A DNA stretch of 64,000 nt from Micromonospora nigra (GCF_900091585.1 NZ_FMHT01000003.1:4269501-4333500); one strand, 5' to 3'; positions 7,431 to 18,737 are shown, counted from the stretch's first letter. The notes: a model not told the origin generated them from the letters alone. Translations and numbers: made by a program.

Positions 7431-10109
7431 TCAGTGGGCATCCGTGCCGTCGGGGCCCGGGATCGTCCGCAGCGCCGCGAGCAGCTCCGCCCGGCCGGCC
7501 ACCCCGAGCTTGCTGTAGACGCGCTGGAGGTGGTTCTCCACCGTCCGTGCCGACAGGAACAGCTGCTGGGCGATGGCCCGGCTGGTCACCCCGTCGGCAG
7601 CCAGCCGGGCCACCTGCCACTCCCGGGTGCTCAGGTTCGGCGCGTCCAGCTGCAGTGCCGGGGTCCGGACGACGTCGCAGCGCCCGAGCAGCGCCGCGAG
7701 TCGTTCCCGGGCCGGCCCGGCGGCGGCGGAACGCCGTCGCCGCAGCAGGCGCACGGCGGCTGCGGTCGCCTCGGCGGCCGGCAGGGTCAACCCCCGGCCG
7801 TCCAGGTCGTCGGCGACCGTCAGCAACTCGTCCGGGGAGCCCTGCGCCGCCGCGCGGGCGTGTCGGGCCAGCAGCGGCGGCAGCGCCCCGTCGACCCGGT
7901 CGGAGAGTTCGGTCAGCCGCTGGGCGACGGTGCGCCGGCCGCCGTCGGAGCAGATCGGACCGACCGGCGCGCTGGCCCGGTCGAGGCGGACCAGGTCGTG
8001 CAGCACCAGCGTCTCGTGCCCGGCGAAGCCGTCGGCCCGCAGCCGGTCGGCCAGCCCGGTGAGGTGGTCGACGGCCCCGGACAGGTCGCCGCCCACCGCC
8101 AGGGTCGCCCCACGCGCCTGCTCCAGCCACGGATAGAGCACCGCCATGCCCGGCGCGTGCGTCCGGTCGGCTTCGGCCATCGCCTCCGCCGCCTGCCCGG
8201 CGTCCCCGCGCAGCGCTGCGGCCTGAGCGCGTTCGGCCTGGGCCAGCCCGGCGTAGACCCGGCTGGTGGCGAGCACCGCGCAGGCGCCGAGCGCGGCCCG
8301 CAACGCCGCGTCGCTGCGGCCCCGGAGCCGGGCCGCGTACGCGGCGAGAATGCCCAGGTAGCCGCTGCCGAGCCGGAAGTCGCCCGCGTCGGCCAGGTCG
8401 GCGAACTCGTCGGCCACCAGGGCGTCGATGCCGGCCAGGTCGCCGGCGAGGGTCAGCCGGGTCCCGCGGGCCAGCTCCACCGCCAGTTGCAGGTACGGCA
8501 TGTCGGCCCGCCAGTTCGCCACCTCGGCCTGCACCAGGTCGACGGCCACGGCGCTGCGGTGCAGCTGCCCCTGCATGGCCTGGAGGTGGGCGACGGTGCA
8601 GCGGGCCAGCTCCCGGGCGGCGGCGCTGGCCGCCGGTCGGTCCAGCACGCCCTGCGCGAGCCGGAGCGCGGCGGTGGTGTCCAGCCGGTGCAGGCGCATG
8701 ATCGCCTCGAACGCGCGGATCCGGGCCAGATCCGCCGAGTCGGTCAGCTTCCCGCCCCGCCGCGCCATCTCCTCCACGGTGGACTCCCGGCTCAGCCCCC
8801 AGTAGCTGACCATGGCCCGGACGGTGAGCCAGCGGGCCAGCCGCTGGTTGTCGGGGATGTCCGCCGCCACCGCGTCGAGCACGCCGAGGGCCTCCGTCGG
8901 CCGGTCGGCGAACATCAGGATGGTGGCCAGCAACTCGGCCGCGTCGATGCCCCCGCCTGCGTCGAGGGCCGCCCGGGCCAGCCGGGTCGCCAGCGGCACG
9001 TCGTAGCGGGCGAACGCCTGCCCGGCGGCCCCCAGCAGCATCGCCGGATCCTGGGCGGTGCCCGAGGCGAGCCGCCACCCGGCGACCTTCAGCAGATCGT
9101 CGCGGCGCCGCTTGCCGACCGACTCCAGCAGCTCGGCGAGCTGCGCCTGCAACCGGCGGGTCCGGCTGACGGGACACTGCCGGCGCATCACCTCGCCGTA
9201 GAGCGGGTGGGCCAGCCGCACGTTCAGCCGCCGGTCGGAGTGCGCGACGGCGACCAGCCCGCGTTCCTCGGCGGTCTCCACGTCGACCGGGTCGACGGCC
9301 TGTTGGAGCAGGTGCAGGCCGAGCGGCTCGCCGAAGGCGACCAGCTCGACCACCGCCCGCACGCCGGGGGTCAGCCGACCGATCCGGGTGTCGATCAGGT
9401 CGGTCAGGCTGGGGGCCAGCTCCAGCACGCCCGTCCAGGTCCAGAGGCCGTACGTGCTGGCCAGCTCGCCGCTGCTGCGGGCGGCCTCGACCAGCTCGCG
9501 CAGCAGCAGTGGGTTGCCGGCGCTGAGCCGGCCCAGCCGGTCGGCGCTGCCGTCGTCGACCGGCCCGTCGAGGATCGCGTGCAGCAGGCCGGTGGTGTCG
9601 GCGGGTGGCAGGGGAGGCAGCACGGCGTGGTCGACCAGCCCGTCCGTCCACAGTGCCCGGATGGGCAGCGGGACCTGCTCGCCGTCGCGCAGCGTGCCGA
9701 CCACCACGGAGTTGTCGACCCGGGCCACCAGGTGGACCAGGGCCGCCGACGGCGGGTCGAGCAGGTGGGCGTCGTCCACCGCGAGCACGATCCGCCGCCC
9801 GGCCGCCTGCTGCTGCAGCACGTCCACCGCCCAGCGCAGGATGCCGGCGGGGGAGAGCCCCTGGGGCTGCTCGGCGGGCAGCACCTGCACGAGGCCCCCG
9901 AAGGGCAGGGCGGCGGTGGTCGCGCTGGCGGCGATCGTCCAGGAGGCGTACTCCCCCTCGGGCAGGGCGGCGACCCCCTCCCGCAACAGACGGCTCTTGC
10001 CGATGCCGGCGCTGCCGCTGAAGAAGACCCCCCGACCCTGGACGCCGGTCACCGCCGAGGTCAGGCGGTCGAGCTCCTCGGTCCGGCCCACGAACCTCCA
10101 CCGCCTCAT
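7431..10109 (-). CDS. LuxR-family ATPase regulator (LAL/MalT-like)
   Basis: This is an 892-residue large ATP-binding LuxR regulator. The N-terminal STAND/AAA-type domain has Walker A GSAGIGKS (about residues 26-33) and Walker B IVLAVDDAH. A long helical, TPR-like middle follows. The C-terminal LuxR helix-turn-helix reads LSTREWQVARLAADG then SARTVENHLQRVYSKLGV. Such proteins usually activate a nearby pathway after binding a small molecule. The frame is open upstream, but ATG 10109 begins the conserved FVGRTEELD segment. It is divergent from the dynamin-like gene, and the shared intergenic region contains a three-copy GTACTC motif that is a candidate binding site. The ligand is unknown. Confidence 0.9.
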   Translation of the reverse strand: MRRWRFVGRTEELDRLTSAVTGVQGRGVFFSGSAGIGKSRLLREGVAALPEGEYASWTIAASATTAALPFGGLVQVLPAEQPQGLSPAGILRWAVDVLQQQAAGRRIVLAVDDAHLLDPPSAALVHLVARVDNSVVVGTLRDGEQVPLPIRALWTDGLVDHAVLPPLPPADTTGLLHAILDGPVDDGSADRLGRLSAGNPLLLRELVEAARSSGELASTYGLWTWTGVLELAPSLTDLIDTRIGRLTPGVRAVVELVAFGEPLGLHLLQQAVDPVDVETAEERGLVAVAHSDRRLNVRLAHPLYGEVMRRQCPVSRTRRLQAQLAELLESVGKRRRDDLLKVAGWRLASGTAQDPAMLLGAAGQAFARYDVPLATRLARAALDAGGGIDAAELLATILMFADRPTEALGVLDAVAADIPDNQRLARWLTVRAMVSYWGLSRESTVEEMARRGGKLTDSADLARIRAFEAIMRLHRLDTTAALRLAQGVLDRPAASAAARELARCTVAHLQAMQGQLHRSAVAVDLVQAEVANWRADMPYLQLAVELARGTRLTLAGDLAGIDALVADEFADLADAGDFRLGSGYLGILAAYAARLRGRSDAALRAALGACAVLATSRVYAGLAQAERAQAAALRGDAGQAAEAMAEADRTHAPGMAVLYPWLEQARGATLAVGGDLSGAVDHLTGLADRLRADGFAGHETLVLHDLVRLDRASAPVGPICSDGGRRTVAQRLTELSDRVDGALPPLLARHARAAAQGSPDELLTVADDLDGRGLTLPAAEATAAAVRLLRRRRSAAAGPARERLAALLGRCDVVRTPALQLDAPNLSTREWQVARLAADGVTSRAIAQQLFLSARTVENHLQRVYSKLGVAGRAELLAALRTIPGPDGTDAH

Positions 10110-10165
10110 CGGGGCAGCATATCGACGCGGATCCGTCCGCGTGCGCACCGTGACGCTCCGAAGTT

Positions 10166-10230
10166 GAGTACCCTCGTCGTTACCGGTAAGTACTCGAAAG
10201 CTCCGGCGGGTGACCCCGCCGGTCGTACTC
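10166..10230. promoter_or_regulatory. Inverted GAGTAC/GTACTC repeats and hairpin between LuxR and dynamin-like genes
   Basis: GAGTAC at 10166-10171 is inverted relative to GTACTC at 10190-10195, and a third GTACTC is at 10225-10230. The palindrome TACCGGTA (10181-10188) sits inside the first pair. A perfect 8-bp hairpin (arms 10203-10210 and 10215-10222, loop TGAC) lies between copies two and three. This is the only dense symmetry in the divergent gap and could be the operator of the adjacent LuxR-type regulator. Confidence 0.4.
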
Positions 10231-10303
10231 TTCCGGCATCCGGGTGCCGTCACCGGATCCTTTCCGCGGCCGGGCCAGTCGGCCGCCTGCCCCGGGAGGC
10301 CGT

Positions 10304-11851
10304 GTGAACAAGCCGGGTCCCCTCCCCGCCGCGGCGGTGTCCGGGCCGATCGACCTGCCGCGCCACGGCTCGTTCCCGGCTCGCCTCGGCGTGACCGTGC
10401 CGAGCCCGCACGAACCGCTCGCCGTGGTCGTCGCCGGCCCCGCCGGGGCGGGCCGCACCGAGGTGCTGGCCGCCCTGCTGCACCTCGAACCCGGCATGTT
10501 CACGGTGCCGGCCGGCAGCCTGCTGCTGGTGCGGCACGCGAAGACACCGAGCCGGTCGGCGTACGTGCCCGGCTACCGGCAACCCCACTCGTACCGTCCC
10601 GACCTGCCGGCGGCCGGCCCGGCGCTGGCCCGCCCGCCGCGCCGCGTCGAGCTGGCCGTGGCCGAGCCGCTGCTGCGACACTTCTCGCTGGTCGACACGC
10701 CGGAGACGGGCTCGCTCGGCGTGGCCGGCGCGAAGCTGCTCGGCGACACCGTCGGCCGGGGCGGCGCGCTGCTCTTCGTGATCGCGGCCGACCAGGGGTT
10801 CACGGCCGCCGAGCTGAACCTGCTCGCGGAGGTGGCCCGGGCCCCGGTCGAGGTCTTCTTCGCGGTCACTCCCGGCATGGCCGGCTGGGCGCCGGTGTCC
10901 GAGGGCACGGCGGCACCGGAGGGCACGGCGGCACCTGAGGGCACCGGGGCGTCCGTGTCGTCGGCCGACGCCCGGGTCGACGCGGTCGCCGTCAGCGTCG
11001 AGGCCCATCGGGCAGCCCTGCTCGCGGCGGTGCCCGAGCTGGTCCGCGCGGGCTGGTACCCGGTGCACCGCGACGGTGGGGCCGAGCTGCGCCGCGCCCT
11101 GGTCGGCTGGGCGGCCGGCGAGGGTCTGCGGCGGGCCAGCGCGGAACCGCCCGTGCTGCCCGGCGCGCACGGCCGGGTGCCGGTGGTCGCCGAGCCGGGG
11201 CAGTGGTCGGAGCAGCTGGACCGGCGGTCCCGCTCGTGCGCCCAGCGCATCCGCCAGCACCTGTCGCTCGAGTTGGCGAACACGCACCTGCGACTGGTCC
11301 AGGAGATCGTCCACGGCAGCGGCTGCGCCGGCCTGCCGAGGCTGCTCGACCGCGAGTTGGAGGCGCTGTCGCTGCTCGTCACATACCAGTGCGACCACGC
11401 GGTGCGCGGCCTGGTGGCCGAGGCGGCGGGCCGGGTGCTCGGCACGCCGCTGGCCGAGGGGGTCCGGCGGCGGCTCAACGCCGCGGTGCGCTTCGGCCTG
11501 ACCGAGCAGCCGGGCGGCCACGAGCTGGACCGGGTGTTCCTGGTGACCAGCACCGCCGGGGTGGCCGGGCTGACCGGAGCCGGGGCCATCGACGCGACGG
11601 CCAGCCACCCGACGGTGGCTCGCGACGAGATCCTGCCGCCCGTGGCGGTCGCCCTGTCCGGCGGCTGCTGGCAGCACTGGCGTACCCCCGGCAACGGTGA
11701 CCCCGGCGCGGCCCGGGTCTGGGCCCAGCGGGCACTGCGCGAGGTGGAGCTGGAGCTGTCCCGCGAGGTGTCCCGCCGGTTCGAGGTGATCCGACTGTCC
11801 CTCAACGTGGTGCTCGGCGATGCGACCGACCACGGCATCCTGCTCGCCTGA
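10304..11851 (+). CDS. Dynamin-like GTPase-fold protein with degenerate nucleotide site
   Basis: This is a 515-residue protein that I read as a dynamin-family P-loop protein. The G1 motif is GPAGAGRT (about residues 48-55), with Arg in place of the invariant Lys. The G3-like motif is LVDTPETG where dynamins have DTPG. No N/TKxD G4 motif follows; the expected place reads [11 protein letters not shown] low-complexity insert [16 protein letters not shown] interrupts the G-domain, and a long helical stalk-like region follows. The GTG start has CGGGAGG 5 nt upstream. It lies between pncB/LuxR and clpS, where M. tuberculosis has no such gene. It may bind but not hydrolyse nucleotide, or be a structural relic. 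No partner dynamin gene is adjacent. Confidence 0.6.
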   Translation: MNKPGPLPAAAVSGPIDLPRHGSFPARLGVTVPSPHEPLAVVVAGPAGAGRTEVLAALLHLEPGMFTVPAGSLLLVRHAKTPSRSAYVPGYRQPHSYRPDLPAAGPALARPPRRVELAVAEPLLRHFSLVDTPETGSLGVAGAKLLGDTVGRGGALLFVIAADQGFTAAELNLLAEVARAPVEVFFAVTPGMAGWAPVSEGTAAPEGTAAPEGTGASVSSADARVDAVAVSVEAHRAALLAAVPELVRAGWYPVHRDGGAELRRALVGWAAGEGLRRASAEPPVLPGAHGRVPVVAEPGQWSEQLDRRSRSCAQRIRQHLSLELANTHLRLVQEIVHGSGCAGLPRLLDRELEALSLLVTYQCDHAVRGLVAEAAGRVLGTPLAEGVRRRLNAAVRFGLTEQPGGHELDRVFLVTSTAGVAGLTGAGAIDATASHPTVARDEILPPVAVALSGGCWQHWRTPGNGDPGAARVWAQRALREVELELSREVSRRFEVIRLSLNVVLGDATDHGILLA

Positions 11852-11978
11852 CGGCGCCGCCCGTCGGGCCGGTACGGGCACGCCCGGGGCTGTCCACCGG
11901 GGTGCGCGTGCAGCAGATCCGGGGCGGGCCGGCGTTCCGGTTCCTCGGTTCGCCGGATCCGGTGGCACGATGGGGGGC

Positions 11979-12269
11979 ATGGCGGCTCCGCAGGTTGCAC
12001 CGGTCGAGACGCCGGACACCGATGAGGTGCCGGCTGCCGACCGGCCGTGGGTGACGATCGTGTGGGACGACCCGGTCAACCTCATGACGTACGTGACGTG
12101 GGTGTTCCAGAAACTCTTCGGATACAGCCGGGAGAAGGCGGAACAGTTGATGCTGGACGTGCACCACAAGGGCCGGGCCGTGGTCTCCAGCGGCGCCCGC
12201 GAGCGCATGGAGCACGACGCGTCGCAGCTGCACGCGTACGGGTTGTGGGCGACGGTGGACCGGTCGTGA
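11979..12269 (+). CDS. clpS: ATP-dependent Clp protease adaptor ClpS
   Basis: This 96-residue adaptor recognises N-degron substrates and delivers them to the ClpAP/ClpCP protease. The conserved core is visible: [15 protein letters not shown] (residues 25-39), then [12 protein letters not shown] and [11 protein letters not shown]; the DDPVN segment forms the substrate pocket. The N-terminal 20 residues are Pro/Glu/Asp rich, as is usual. The ATG is 7 nt after the -10 hexamer CACGAT (11966-11971), suggesting a leaderless mRNA; ATG 11970 in the same frame would overlap that hexamer. The next gene overlaps by 4 bases, so both are co-translated. Confidence 0.95.
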   Translation: MAAPQVAPVETPDTDEVPAADRPWVTIVWDDPVNLMTYVTWVFQKLFGYSREKAEQLMLDVHHKGRAVVSSGARERMEHDASQLHAYGLWATVDRS

Positions 12270-12772
12270 GCATGTTCCGTCGCCAGGGCGACTGTTACGT
12301 GGCCAGCTTCGCCGTCGACGAGGCGCGTGTGCTGCGCAAGGTGGCCGCCGAGGTGGTGGGCCTGCTCACCGACGGGTTCGACCACACCGATCCGGTGGTC
12401 GGGCGGCTCTTCCCCGAGGTCTATCCGGAAGACTCGGCGAGCACGGCCGAGTTCCGCCGGTACACCGAGGGCGACCTGAAGACCGCCAAGATCGACCAGG
12501 CGGGTGCGGTGCTGGCCGCGTTGCCCGACGAGACCGGTGGCGAGGTGCGGCTGGACGCGGAGGCGGCCGAGGCGTGGCTGCGGGCCCTCAACGACGCCCG
12601 GCTCGCGATGGGCGTCCGGCTGGAGATCAAGGACGGCACGGACCTCGGGGCGGAACTCGACGGGGCGGTCGCGGCGGACCCGACGTCGAGCCGGGTGTTC
12701 CAGCTTTCGGTCTACGCATACCTCGGTTATCTCCAGGAGTCCCTGCTCAACGCCCTGATCGGCGAGGTGTGA
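12266..12772 (+). CDS. DUF2017 family protein
   Basis: This is a 168-residue protein of unknown function, homologous by sequence type and position to M. tuberculosis Rv1332. Its GTG start overlaps the clpS stop (GTGA), so it is translationally coupled to the adaptor. It is acidic and helical, with [13 protein letters not shown] near the middle and a C-terminal [18 protein letters not shown]. No catalytic motif or membrane segment is visible. The persistent pairing with clpS across actinobacteria suggests a role in regulated proteolysis, but that is inference. Confidence 0.85.
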   Translation: MSMFRRQGDCYVASFAVDEARVLRKVAAEVVGLLTDGFDHTDPVVGRLFPEVYPEDSASTAEFRRYTEGDLKTAKIDQAGAVLAALPDETGGEVRLDAEAAEAWLRALNDARLAMGVRLEIKDGTDLGAELDGAVAADPTSSRVFQLSVYAYLGYLQESLLNALIGEV

Positions 12773-12820
12773 CCGTCGCCGCCTCGCGGACGGCGGTCGA
12801 CGGGCGCTAGGCTTGGCGGC

Positions 12821-13309
12821 GTGCTGAGCATCGACCGGTCGATCGTTGACGCGATCGTCGCCCACGCCCGTCGGGACCACCCCGACGAGGCCTGCGGCGT
12901 GGTCGCCGGCCCCGCCGGCAGCGACACCCCCACCCGGCACATCCCGATGGAGAACGCGGCCCGCTCCATGACGTTCTACGAGTTCGACTCGATGGAACAC
13001 CTGCGGGTGTGGCGCGAGATGGACGACCGGGACGAGGAGCCCGTCGTCATCTACCACTCGCACACGGCCACCGAGGCGTACCCGTCGCGCACCGACATCT
13101 CCTTCGCGGGCGAGCCGGGCGCACACTACCTGCTCGTCTCCACCCGCGAACCGGACACGGAGGAGATCCGTTCCTTCCGGATCGTGGACGGTGTGGTGAC
13201 CGAGGAGCCGGTCCGCATCCTGGACCCGGGGGTGGATCCGCACGCCGTGCAGTCGTACATGTTCGGGCAGAGCCCGGCGACGGTCGACTACGAGTGTTCC
13301 GGCCGCTGA
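12821..13309 (+). CDS. mec: JAMM/MPN metalloprotease Mec (acts on CysO-cysteine)
   Basis: This 162-residue protein is the zinc metalloprotease of the MPN/JAB family that, in M. tuberculosis (Rv1334), releases cysteine from the C-terminus of the sulfur carrier CysO. The full JAMM signature is present: Glu23 in DEACG and H79-S-H81-x7-S89-x2-D92 in HSHTATEAYPSRTD. The GTG start is 7 nt after TAGGCT (12808-12813), a leaderless promoter. It is followed by cysO and cysM, the complete CysO-dependent cysteine pathway. Because the CysO here has a tail after Gly-Gly, this protease might also mature the carrier; see the findings. Confidence 0.93.
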   Translation: MLSIDRSIVDAIVAHARRDHPDEACGVVAGPAGSDTPTRHIPMENAARSMTFYEFDSMEHLRVWREMDDRDEEPVVIYHSHTATEAYPSRTDISFAGEPGAHYLLVSTREPDTEEIRSFRIVDGVVTEEPVRILDPGVDPHAVQSYMFGQSPATVDYECSGR

Positions 13310-14695
<1,386 letters not shown>

Positions 14696-14712
14696 CCCGA
14701 CGGCGCGACGAC

Positions 14713-14744
14713 CGAAGGCCACCGGCGGATGCCGGTGGCCTTCG
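14713..14744 (+). terminator. Hairpin terminator after cysM
   Basis: Arms 14713-14726 and 14731-14744 form a perfect 14-bp stem with the loop GGAT. It is 17 nt past the cysM stop codon and lacks a U-tract. It separates the mec-cysO-cysM unit from the promoter of the following leader ORF. Confidence 0.8.
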
Positions 14745-14820
14745 TCGCGTCCGACCCGGTACGGGTGTCACGTTCGTGACAACTTCCAGCGGACCGTTCT
14801 TGCGCCCGCGCCCCTGCGCG

Positions 14821-14833
14821 TAGGCTGCGCAGC
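14821..14833 (+). promoter_or_regulatory. Leaderless -10 element before the leader ORF / MBL gene
   Basis: TAGGCT (14821-14826) is followed by 7 nt and then GTG 14834. A TTGCGC about 15 nt upstream may be the -35 element. The predicted start point coincides with the GTG, so translation would begin at the 5' end of the mRNA. Confidence 0.5.
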
Positions 14834-14920
14834 GTGGCGTACCCGTCGGTAGAGATCATCACCGTCGAGGCGGATACCGCCGCGATCACTACCCACCGTG
14901 ACAGCGAGACGACTCGATGA
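14834..14920 (+). CDS. Small 28-residue leader ORF coupled to the MBL gene
   Basis: A 28-codon frame starts at GTG 14834 and reads about MAYPSVEIITVEADTAAITT followed by HRDSETTR. Its TGA overlaps the ATG of the next gene (ATGA), the usual sign of translational coupling. The start lies 7 nt after TAGGCT, so it would be the true 5' end of a leaderless transcript. The following gene itself has only a weak Shine-Dalgarno sequence, which fits dependence on coupling. The peptide has no Cys, Trp or repeated amino-acid run pointing to an attenuator. The function is unknown; it may simply load ribosomes. Confidence 0.5.
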   Translation: MAYPSVEIITVEADTAAITTHRDSETTR

Positions 14921-15663
14921 AGCTGACCGTCCTGGGCTGCGCGGGAAGCTTCCCCGGGCCGGAGTCCCCCTGCTCGGCCTATCTCGTCGAGGCCGACGAC
15001 TTCCGGCTCCTGGTCGACTTCGGCCCCGGCTCGTTGTCCACCCTCCAGCGCTACGCCGGCCTGCACGCCCCGGACGCCATCCTCCTGACCCACCTGCACT
15101 GCGACCACATCCTCGACGCCACGTCGTACGTGGTGGTGCGCCGGTACGCCCCCGAGGGCCCGTACCCGGCCCTGCCCGTGTACGCCCCGGCCGGCGCGCC
15201 CGACCGGCTCGCCGCCGCGTACGCGCAGGACGACAACGCCGTCGACGACGTCTACCAGTTCTACGCCCTGCAACCGGGCACCTTCCCCATCGGCCCGTTC
15301 CAGTGCACCGTCGACCGGGTGCTGCATCCTGTCGAGACGTACGGGGTGCGCCTGGAACACGACGGCCGGACGCTGTGCTACTCCTCGGACACCGCGCCCT
15401 GCGACGCGCTGCTGCGTCTGGCCCAGGACGCCGACACGTTCCTCTGCGAGGCCAGCTACCTCGACGGGGTCGACAACCCCCCGGACCTGCACCTCACCGG
15501 CCGGGAGGCCGGCGAGGCGGCCACCAAGGCGGGCGTGGGCCGGCTGCTGCTGACCCACCTCGTGGCGGCCTGGGGCAGCGAGGCGCACACGGTGGCCGCC
15601 GCCGCCAGCGCGTACACCGGCCCGCTGGAGGTCGTCCGGCCCGGCGCCACCTACGACATCTGA
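14917..15663 (+). CDS. MBL-fold phosphodiesterase, Rv1339-like
   Basis: This is a 248-residue metallo-beta-lactamase-fold hydrolase of the RNase Z/cyclic-nucleotide phosphodiesterase group. The zinc motif THLHCDH is at residues 58-64, with further ligands in SSDTAP and LLLTHLV. The M. tuberculosis counterpart Rv1339 sits just before rphA and rdgB, as here, and has been reported to hydrolyse cAMP. The ATG overlaps the stop of a short leader ORF. The genes for rhomboid protease and glutamate racemase that lie between cysM and Rv1339 in mycobacteria are absent. The activity on cAMP is inferred from synteny and fold. Confidence 0.88.
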   Translation: MKLTVLGCAGSFPGPESPCSAYLVEADDFRLLVDFGPGSLSTLQRYAGLHAPDAILLTHLHCDHILDATSYVVVRRYAPEGPYPALPVYAPAGAPDRLAAAYAQDDNAVDDVYQFYALQPGTFPIGPFQCTVDRVLHPVETYGVRLEHDGRTLCYSSDTAPCDALLRLAQDADTFLCEASYLDGVDNPPDLHLTGREAGEAATKAGVGRLLLTHLVAAWGSEAHTVAAAASAYTGPLEVVRPGATYDI

Positions 15664-15749
15664 CGCCGTCGACGGGGGGTCGGTCCCCGTACCGGCGAGG
15701 AGGGTGCACCCCGGGACGGTCCGCGCACCGGACCACATAGGGTGCAGGG

Positions 15750-16475
<726 letters not shown>

Positions 16476-16527
16476 GCGCGAGGAGTGAGCTCGCGAGCCC
16501 CGCAGCCGCGAACGAAGGTGACTCAGA
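16476..16527 (+). repeat. GAGCGCGAGGAGTGAGCTCGCGAG-type intergenic element between rph and rdgB
   Basis: The gap starts at the rph stop with GCGCGAGGAGTGAGCTCGCG and continues AGCCCCGCAGCCGCGAACGA. The inverted part CGCGAG...CTCGCG can fold into a stem. I recall near-identical short elements scattered between genes in Micromonospora genomes; that recollection cannot be tested here. It also places the GAAGG ribosome-binding site of rdgB at its end. Confidence 0.45.
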
Positions 16528-17145
16528 ATGAACAAGGTGCTGCTCGCCACCCGTAACCGTAAGAAGCTCATCGAGCTGCAACGGATCCTCGACGGCGCGC
16601 TCGGCGCGCACCGGGTCGCCCTGATCGGCCTGGACGACGTCGAGGAATACCCGGAGCTGCCCGAGACCGGGCTCACCTTCGGGGAGAACGCCCTGATCAA
16701 GGCGCGGGAGGGGTGCCGGCGCACCGGCCTGCCCACGATCGCCGACGACTCCGGGATCGCGGTCGACGCCCTCAACGGGATGCCCGGGGTGTTCAGCGCC
16801 CGGTGGGCCGGCCGGCACGGCGACGACCACGCCAACCTCCAGCTGGTGCTGGACCAGATCGCCGACCTGCCGGACGAGCACCGGGGCGCCTCGTTCGTCT
16901 GCACCGTCGCGCTGGTGCTGCCGGGCGGCAAGGAGCACCTGGTCGACGGCCGGCAGGCCGGCCGGCTGCTGCGCGCCCCGCGCGGCGAGGGCGGCTTCGG
17001 CTACGACCCGATCTTCCTGGGCGACGGGCAGGACCGCACCAACGCGGAACTGACGCCGGAGGAGAAGGACGCGGTCAGCCACCGGGGCAAGGCACTGCGC
17101 GAGCTGGCCCAGCTGGTCGCGAAGGTGCTCCCGCCGGCCGCCTGA
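16528..17145 (+). CDS. rdgB: XTP/dITP pyrophosphatase (RdgB/HAM1 family)
   Basis: This house-cleaning enzyme hydrolyses non-canonical purine triphosphates (XTP, dITP) to monophosphates, keeping them out of DNA. It is 205 residues. Motifs are ATRNRKKLIEL at the N-terminus, ETGLTFGENALIKA, ADDSGIAVDALNG, GGFGYDPIF and SHRGKALREL, all typical. The ATG follows GAAGG. It ends at a large hairpin shared with the convergent hut operon. Confidence 0.96.
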   Translation: MNKVLLATRNRKKLIELQRILDGALGAHRVALIGLDDVEEYPELPETGLTFGENALIKAREGCRRTGLPTIADDSGIAVDALNGMPGVFSARWAGRHGDDHANLQLVLDQIADLPDEHRGASFVCTVALVLPGGKEHLVDGRQAGRLLRAPRGEGGFGYDPIFLGDGQDRTNAELTPEEKDAVSHRGKALRELAQLVAKVLPPAA

Positions 17146-17174
17146 CCCGCCGCGCAACGCCGGCGCGGCGGGTC
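17144..17174. terminator. Bidirectional hairpin between rdgB and hutH
   Basis: Arms 17144-17155 and 17163-17174 are a perfect 12-bp stem with a 7-base loop. The left arm begins inside the rdgB stop codon, and the right arm ends 27 nt before the hutH stop. It is placed to terminate both convergent transcripts. Confidence 0.75.
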
Positions 17175-17201
17175 GAGCGAAGCGGGGCGGGCGCGGCGGG
17201 G

Positions 17202-18737
17202 TCAGGCGAGTGGACCGATCCTTCGTTCGATCGCCGCGCGGAGTTCGGGGGTGCGCAGCACCTCCCGGGCCGCCTCCATCAGCGGGGCGAGGAACACGTC
17301 CGGGCCCGGTTCGCCGATGGCCCCGCCCAGCGCGTCCAGCGCCGCCCGGCCGGCCGGGGACGGCTCCAGCGGGGCCCGCAGTTGCAGGCCACGGACGGCG
17401 GCCAGCAGTTCCACGGCGAGCAGGCTGGTCAGGTTGTCCAGCACGGTGCGCAGCTTCCTGGCCGCCGCCCAGCCCATCGAGACGTGGTCCTCCTGCATGC
17501 CGCTGGTGGGCAGGGAGTCCACCGAGGCGGGCGCGGCCAGCCGGCGGTTCTCGGCGACGATGCCGGCGGCCGTGTACTGGGCGATCATCAGGCCGGAGTT
17601 CACCCCGGCGTCGGGGGACAGGAACGCCGGCAGTTCGCGGGAACGGGTCACGTCGAGCAGCCGGTCGACCCGTCGCTCGGCGATCGCGCCCACCTCGGCG
17701 GCGGCGATGGCCAGGAAGTCGGCGGCGAACCCGAGCGGCGCACCGTGGAAGTTGCCGGTCGACTCGACCTGCCCGTCGGGCAGCACCACCGGGTTGTCGA
17801 CCACCGAGACCAGTTCCCGGCCGGCGACGGTGCGGACGAAGTCGAGGGTGTCCCGGGCCGCGCCGGCCACCTGCGGGGCACACCGCATCGAGTACGCGTC
17901 CTGCACGGCGTGCGCCAGGTCGTCGCGGTGGGAGTCCATGACCCGGGAGTCCTGGAGCAGCCGGTGGATGTTGGCCGCCGACACACCCTGGCCGGGGTGC
18001 GGGCGGATGGCGTGCAGCTCGGGCAGGAACGGTCGCTCGGAGCCGAGCATCGCCTCGATGGCCAGGGCGGCCGTCACGTCGGCCATGGTGAACAGGTGCG
18101 CGGCGTCGTGGATCGCCAGCAGCAGCATGCCCAGCATGCCGTCCGTGCCGTTGATCAGGGCCAGCCCTTCCTTGGCGGCCAGTTCGACCGGGCGCAGGCC
18201 GGCCTGGTGCAGCGCGTCCGCGGCGGGCAGCCGCTCGCCCGCCGGACCGAGCACCCAACCCTCACCGAGCAGCACCAGCGCGCAGTGCGCCAACGGTGCC
18301 AGGTCGCCGGACGCGCCGAGCGAGCCGTGCTCCGGCACCCACGGCGTGACGTCCTGGTTGAGCAGGTCGACCAGGGCCTCGGCGACCAGCGGCCGAACCC
18401 CGGAGCGGCCGAGGGCGAGGGAGCGTACCCGCAGCAGCATCATCGCCCGCACCACCTCCCGGGGCATCGGGGCGCCCACCCCGGCGGCGTGGGAGCGGAT
18501 CAGCGCGTGCTGGAGTTCCGCCCGCCGTTCGGGCGCGACGAAGGTGTTCGCGAGGGCACCGAAACCGGTGGACACGCCGTAGACGGGGCGGCCGGCACGT
18601 TCGATCCCGTCCACGATGGACCGGCTGGTGGCCATCGCGTCCACGGTGGCGGGGGCGAGGACGACCTTGGCGGTGCCGCGCGCCACGGCGAGCACGTCGG
18701 CGGGGGTGATCCCGGTGGGTTGGACGGTCACGGTCAT
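17202..18737 (-). CDS. hutH: Histidine ammonia-lyase
   Basis: This enzyme deaminates L-histidine to urocanate, the first step of histidine catabolism. It is 511 residues. The MIO prosthetic group would form from Ala142-Ser143-Gly144 in [14 protein letters not shown]. The catalytic Tyr is in VYGVSTGFG (about residue 53), and STGNFHGAP and the [11 protein letters not shown] segment are present. The ATG overlaps the hutI stop (ATGA). It is the last gene of the minus-strand hut operon. Confidence 0.97.
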   Translation of the reverse strand: MTVTVQPTGITPADVLAVARGTAKVVLAPATVDAMATSRSIVDGIERAGRPVYGVSTGFGALANTFVAPERRAELQHALIRSHAAGVGAPMPREVVRAMMLLRVRSLALGRSGVRPLVAEALVDLLNQDVTPWVPEHGSLGASGDLAPLAHCALVLLGEGWVLGPAGERLPAADALHQAGLRPVELAAKEGLALINGTDGMLGMLLLAIHDAAHLFTMADVTAALAIEAMLGSERPFLPELHAIRPHPGQGVSAANIHRLLQDSRVMDSHRDDLAHAVQDAYSMRCAPQVAGAARDTLDFVRTVAGRELVSVVDNPVVLPDGQVESTGNFHGAPLGFAADFLAIAAAEVGAIAERRVDRLLDVTRSRELPAFLSPDAGVNSGLMIAQYTAAGIVAENRRLAAPASVDSLPTSGMQEDHVSMGWAAARKLRTVLDNLTSLLAVELLAAVRGLQLRAPLEPSPAGRAALDALGGAIGEPGPDVFLAPLMEAAREVLRTPELRAAIERRIGPLA

